A DNA stretch of 64,000 nucleotides from the NCBI GenBank assembly GCA_947652115.1, contig OX393561.1, forward strand, positions 40,832,508-40,896,507, read 5' to 3'. The notes under the pieces are model-generated. The model was not told the DNA's origin, searched no databases, and was given only the letters and a program-made list of their open reading frames with translations. Positions 61,056 through 64,000 of the stretch are shown one piece after another (the stretch's first letter is position 1; each line of letters begins with the position of its first letter). The position numbers and the translations under genes were made by a program. This DNA is from Blastomussa wellsi. Lineage: Eukaryota > Cnidaria > Anthozoa > Scleractinia > Plerogyridae.

Positions 61056-61058
61056 GAG
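61006..61058. repeat. Hairpin with GGCC-TTCG-GCC core
   Basis: CTCTGAGTAAATAGCCCATT then CGGCCTTCGGCCT folds on CATGGGCTATTGACTCAGAG. It lies near the end of a longer dispersed-looking segment (about 60740-61090) but without a second copy here to define its limits. Confidence 0.6.
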
Positions 61059-61089
61059 CCCAATCGGGCTCGAGGAATAATTGTTAATT

Positions 61090-64000
61090 AGCCCTAGGTT
61101 AGATGATTTCTTGCAGGTTAGGCGAATTTTAATCTTTACTGGCCCTTTGGTAACTCATCAACCTGCAAGAAACTGGAATTCGTTATACCATATGACCGTT
61201 ATCTCAGTCTCTGAAATATTAGTCCAGTCAATATATACCTCTTGAACGTTAGGTTTATTCGTGATATCGGAAGGATCCATGCAAAAGCGATTTAATTAAA
61301 AATTAATCGAGTAAGTAACTGTGGATCGACAGCGAAAAAGGCGTCAATCGCAAGTGTTGTATTCATAGAACGGCCACGTGTAGTTGAAGAACCGTGAGTG
61401 ATATTTGCACTATGAATATAGGGGCTTGGCGAGGTGGACAATTTCAAATTATGAATTATTACCCTCCTAGCTAGTCATAGCTCGAAGTCTCTTCTTCATC
61501 TTACTCGAAAGCAACCGAGCAAACGGAGAGAAAGGGTCTGAAATTTCCTTTGTTCATCAACCAATTGCAACTTATGTTTGTTCTGCCGCTGAATAAGAAA
61601 ACTAAAACGTACAGGATGGGAACATCAGTTGAGAGAACATCACGTCCCCGCGAAACAAAGTTCGGAAAACAACGTTGGGTGGCGGCAAGCCAGAGAGAAC
61701 AGATCTGACATAGAATTGGCAAGTGTTCGATCAAATACCCAGAACGCCGTGTCTTAGCCATAACTATAAAAACGAACCTACCTTTAGTATAGTATCACCG
61801 CCGGCTCTGGTGTCATGGGAATTAGACCGTCCTGCCAAGTAGCATGGTTTGTGGCGAGTGCATGATTCAAGGGATGCAAATTTTCCGAGTTAACCTTCAA
61901 TTATTTAAAAACCGCTTACCCTTTCACATCTTCTGTCAAGAAAGTAAACAAACAGCTGGAATTTTACTGATGTGTCACTGAAAAGTTCTCAAAAAGCCAT
62001 CAAAAGGTGACAGTGAATTTCAATAATCTGTTGAAATCAATAGGGGCTGTCAATTACGCACAAAAAGCTTTCCTGGCAGACGCTCACGTGTGGAGCACGA
62101 ATAAAGAAAACAATGCACTCATATTTAAAATGCAATATTTTTTTGGCGGTATTAACGTCCTTCAAACGCAACCATTTTCTGAGTGTTATTTGATTTAAAA
62201 AAGTTGTGGTTTTTAAAGTTTTTGCTTAAAATTAAAGAGCTTTCAAGTGCTATTATTATAAGGCACACGTCCGACACTACTCCTTATAGCGCATGCTCGA
62301 CCCTAAGGGAGTCGATTTTGCCTAATTTACTATTTTGGAAAGAACATGTTTTAGTTTCGTTAAGTATGTCGCGATCAATATGACCAAAAATCCATGCAAT
62401 CACGATTCTTTTAATAGGCCAATTTTTGCAAGTTCAAAGCTTTTGCAATGGTAAATATAGAACGGTCGCCAGTGCGCAACACAAATGCAAACAAACTTTT
62501 CCATCGTGTTGCGCAAGAGGAGTTAGACTACAAGCAGTCCCTTTTTTTCTTAGTCCGTCGAGTGCGAAGCGAAAAAAAAAATGTCCGCGCAACGCCTGGG
62601 AGACGCTATGGTAGCCGTCACTGGTTAACCCAGTCGAAAACTGGTTAACACAGTCGAAATATAGTGCGGCCGAGGGCCAATATCTTTTGAGCAGTGACCA
62701 CAGGTAACGGTTTAAAAACAGTAATAATAAAAATAACAGTGGCAATAACAATAACAATGACTATAACAATAACAACAAAAACAATATAAATAACGATAAC
62801 GATAACGACACCAACGACGACAATGATAACGATAACAACAATAACGATAACGATAATGACAGAAACGTTCTCCTTAACAATAGACTTCTTTGTTATCAGG
62901 GCTAGAGGCTTTGTTTAGGAGTGTTCTCTATTGCTTCAACGCCCAATGGTATTGCCGCTTCAATGAGGGGCTGCTTACCCCATAAAGTCCCGAGTCTTCC
63001 CATAATTCATTGCTCTTTTAATTTTGTGACTGCAACGTGCAATTTATGCTTTCTAGTCTCCCGCGTCTACACAGCATTGTTCAGTTCATTCCCGACTCGA
63101 GAATTCCTACTTTTCGTCAATATTAGTTCAAGTTCGTTCAGTTCATGAAATTCCCAACCGCATCACAAAGCATTAAAGCAGTATTAGATGTTGAACGGAA
63201 GATTGGACAGCAGAGCTCAAAATGCAGATTTCAGTGCGACTAGCTAATTTTCACCCCATAAATAAAGAATACTCGCGTAACTTTCAAAAAAGTCGATGGC
63301 TGTACAGTGGCATTAGACGATCATAGATGCAATCTATTTCTACGGGGCGTGTATGACTCCGTAACACGTGTTGAACTCGAAGCCTGCAAGAGCTTTTTGT
63401 GCGTAACCCGTTAAATTAACTTGTCGTCTTTTGGATTCTCGGAGAGAAATAGCACTTTTCTGTGGAAGACGTTTCTTTCCTCAAGCTGCTTTGACATCTT
63501 TCAGGCCACTAGATGTTTTTGTATCGCAAATATGCGTTTCTCGTTTTGTTGTTTATAGCAGACGGTTCATCCATCGTGCCGTAAGGACGTCATTTGTTTT
63601 AAGTTACTGTAATCGATAAACTTCAGCTTGGAGAACTCTAAAAGTTTTACAGCGCTAGCGAAGTCCAAATAAAACGTAACATACCTGGGATATATATACG
63701 CACCGCGGATATTGCTTGGCTGGAAACTTGCGTGATTCATTCATTTTTCTGTCTAAATGTTGTTTTGGAGATTTGACTGTTATAGAAACTGAACCGAACA
63801 GGTGAAATATTTTGAAGGATATTTAAGTTTTGTTTGAGCTTATTTTTCTTTATCGCCGCTCGATTATTCTCTCTGTAAATTAATTGAAGGCGATTTTCTC
63901 TTATGTAATTGCAGTGAAGAGATTGGGAAGAGGTTTATGAGCATTGCATAAACATTTGAGTACAATTATCCCAGAAATAGTCCGTCATTGTGGATTTCGC
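61090..64000. other. Terminal region without a supported gene
   Basis: I find no gene, RNA or complete element. A simple repeat of ATAACA/ATAACG units runs from about 62720 to 62870. Small open frames exist on both strands but none shows a family motif, signal peptide or splice-consistent extension that I would defend. Confidence 0.45.

Noticed and set aside
61501..61761. 86-codon minus-strand frame near the right end
   Set aside because: It has no recognised domain and no start context or splice support.

Overview
This window is eukaryotic and metazoan. Protein genes are either split by GT-AG introns with short exons or are single-exon GPCR and GILT genes. tRNAs lack an encoded CCA, and much of the space is transposable-element debris. 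Single-exon rhodopsin-family GPCRs, duplicated GILT genes, lumenal P4HTM-like hydroxylases, DIRS and Penelope-like retroelements and a tRNA-derived SINE together suggest an anthozoan cnidarian, probably a stony coral or a close relative. The phylum is an inference from gene content; no species call is possible from the sequence alone.

Layout. 1-8.3 kb: two single-exon class A GPCR genes on the + strand, followed by a tRNA-Lys(TTT). 11.6-38.7 kb: three paralogous genes for secretory-pathway, EF-hand-containing, Fe(II)/2-oxoglutarate prolyl 4-hydroxylases of the P4HTM type. I could follow all 11 exons of each, and all three give uninterrupted frames of 439, 445 and 441 residues. Gene A is on +; genes B and C are on -, so A and B converge and B and C are in tandem. 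Their introns hold a truncated LINE, MITEs, a SINE and several Penelope-like insertions. 39.8 kb: a tRNA-Glu-like sequence. 41.8-51.6 kb: a nested mobile-element block (below). 52.3-55.2 kb: two tandem single-exon GILT thiol reductase genes on -. 58.1-59.1 kb: a third single-exon GPCR on -. 55-61 kb also carries a run of foldback MITEs. The last 3 kb shows no gene I can support.

The nested block is the most unusual part. An outer element with about 70-bp terminal inverted repeats and a 9-bp direct repeat at its edges encodes a RecQ-family helicase of 563 residues in two exons on +. It also holds a broken ZAD-like zinc-finger gene on - and a degenerate array of roughly 200-bp units. A complete-looking DIRS retrotransposon (gag, RT/RNase H, tyrosine recombinase, inverted terminal repeats and an internal complementary region) sits just upstream of the helicase. 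The outer element interrupts what looks like a DUF3504/ZMYM2-like (Crypton-derived) coding sequence, pieces of which lie on both sides. I see no recognisable transposase in the outer element.

A second theme is a Penelope-like element family in the introns of hydroxylase genes B and C. One copy keeps a GIY-YIG endonuclease reading frame. The family's terminal repeat carries a hammerhead-ribozyme-like motif, and two short copies are inverted foldback forms with 14-15-bp target duplications.
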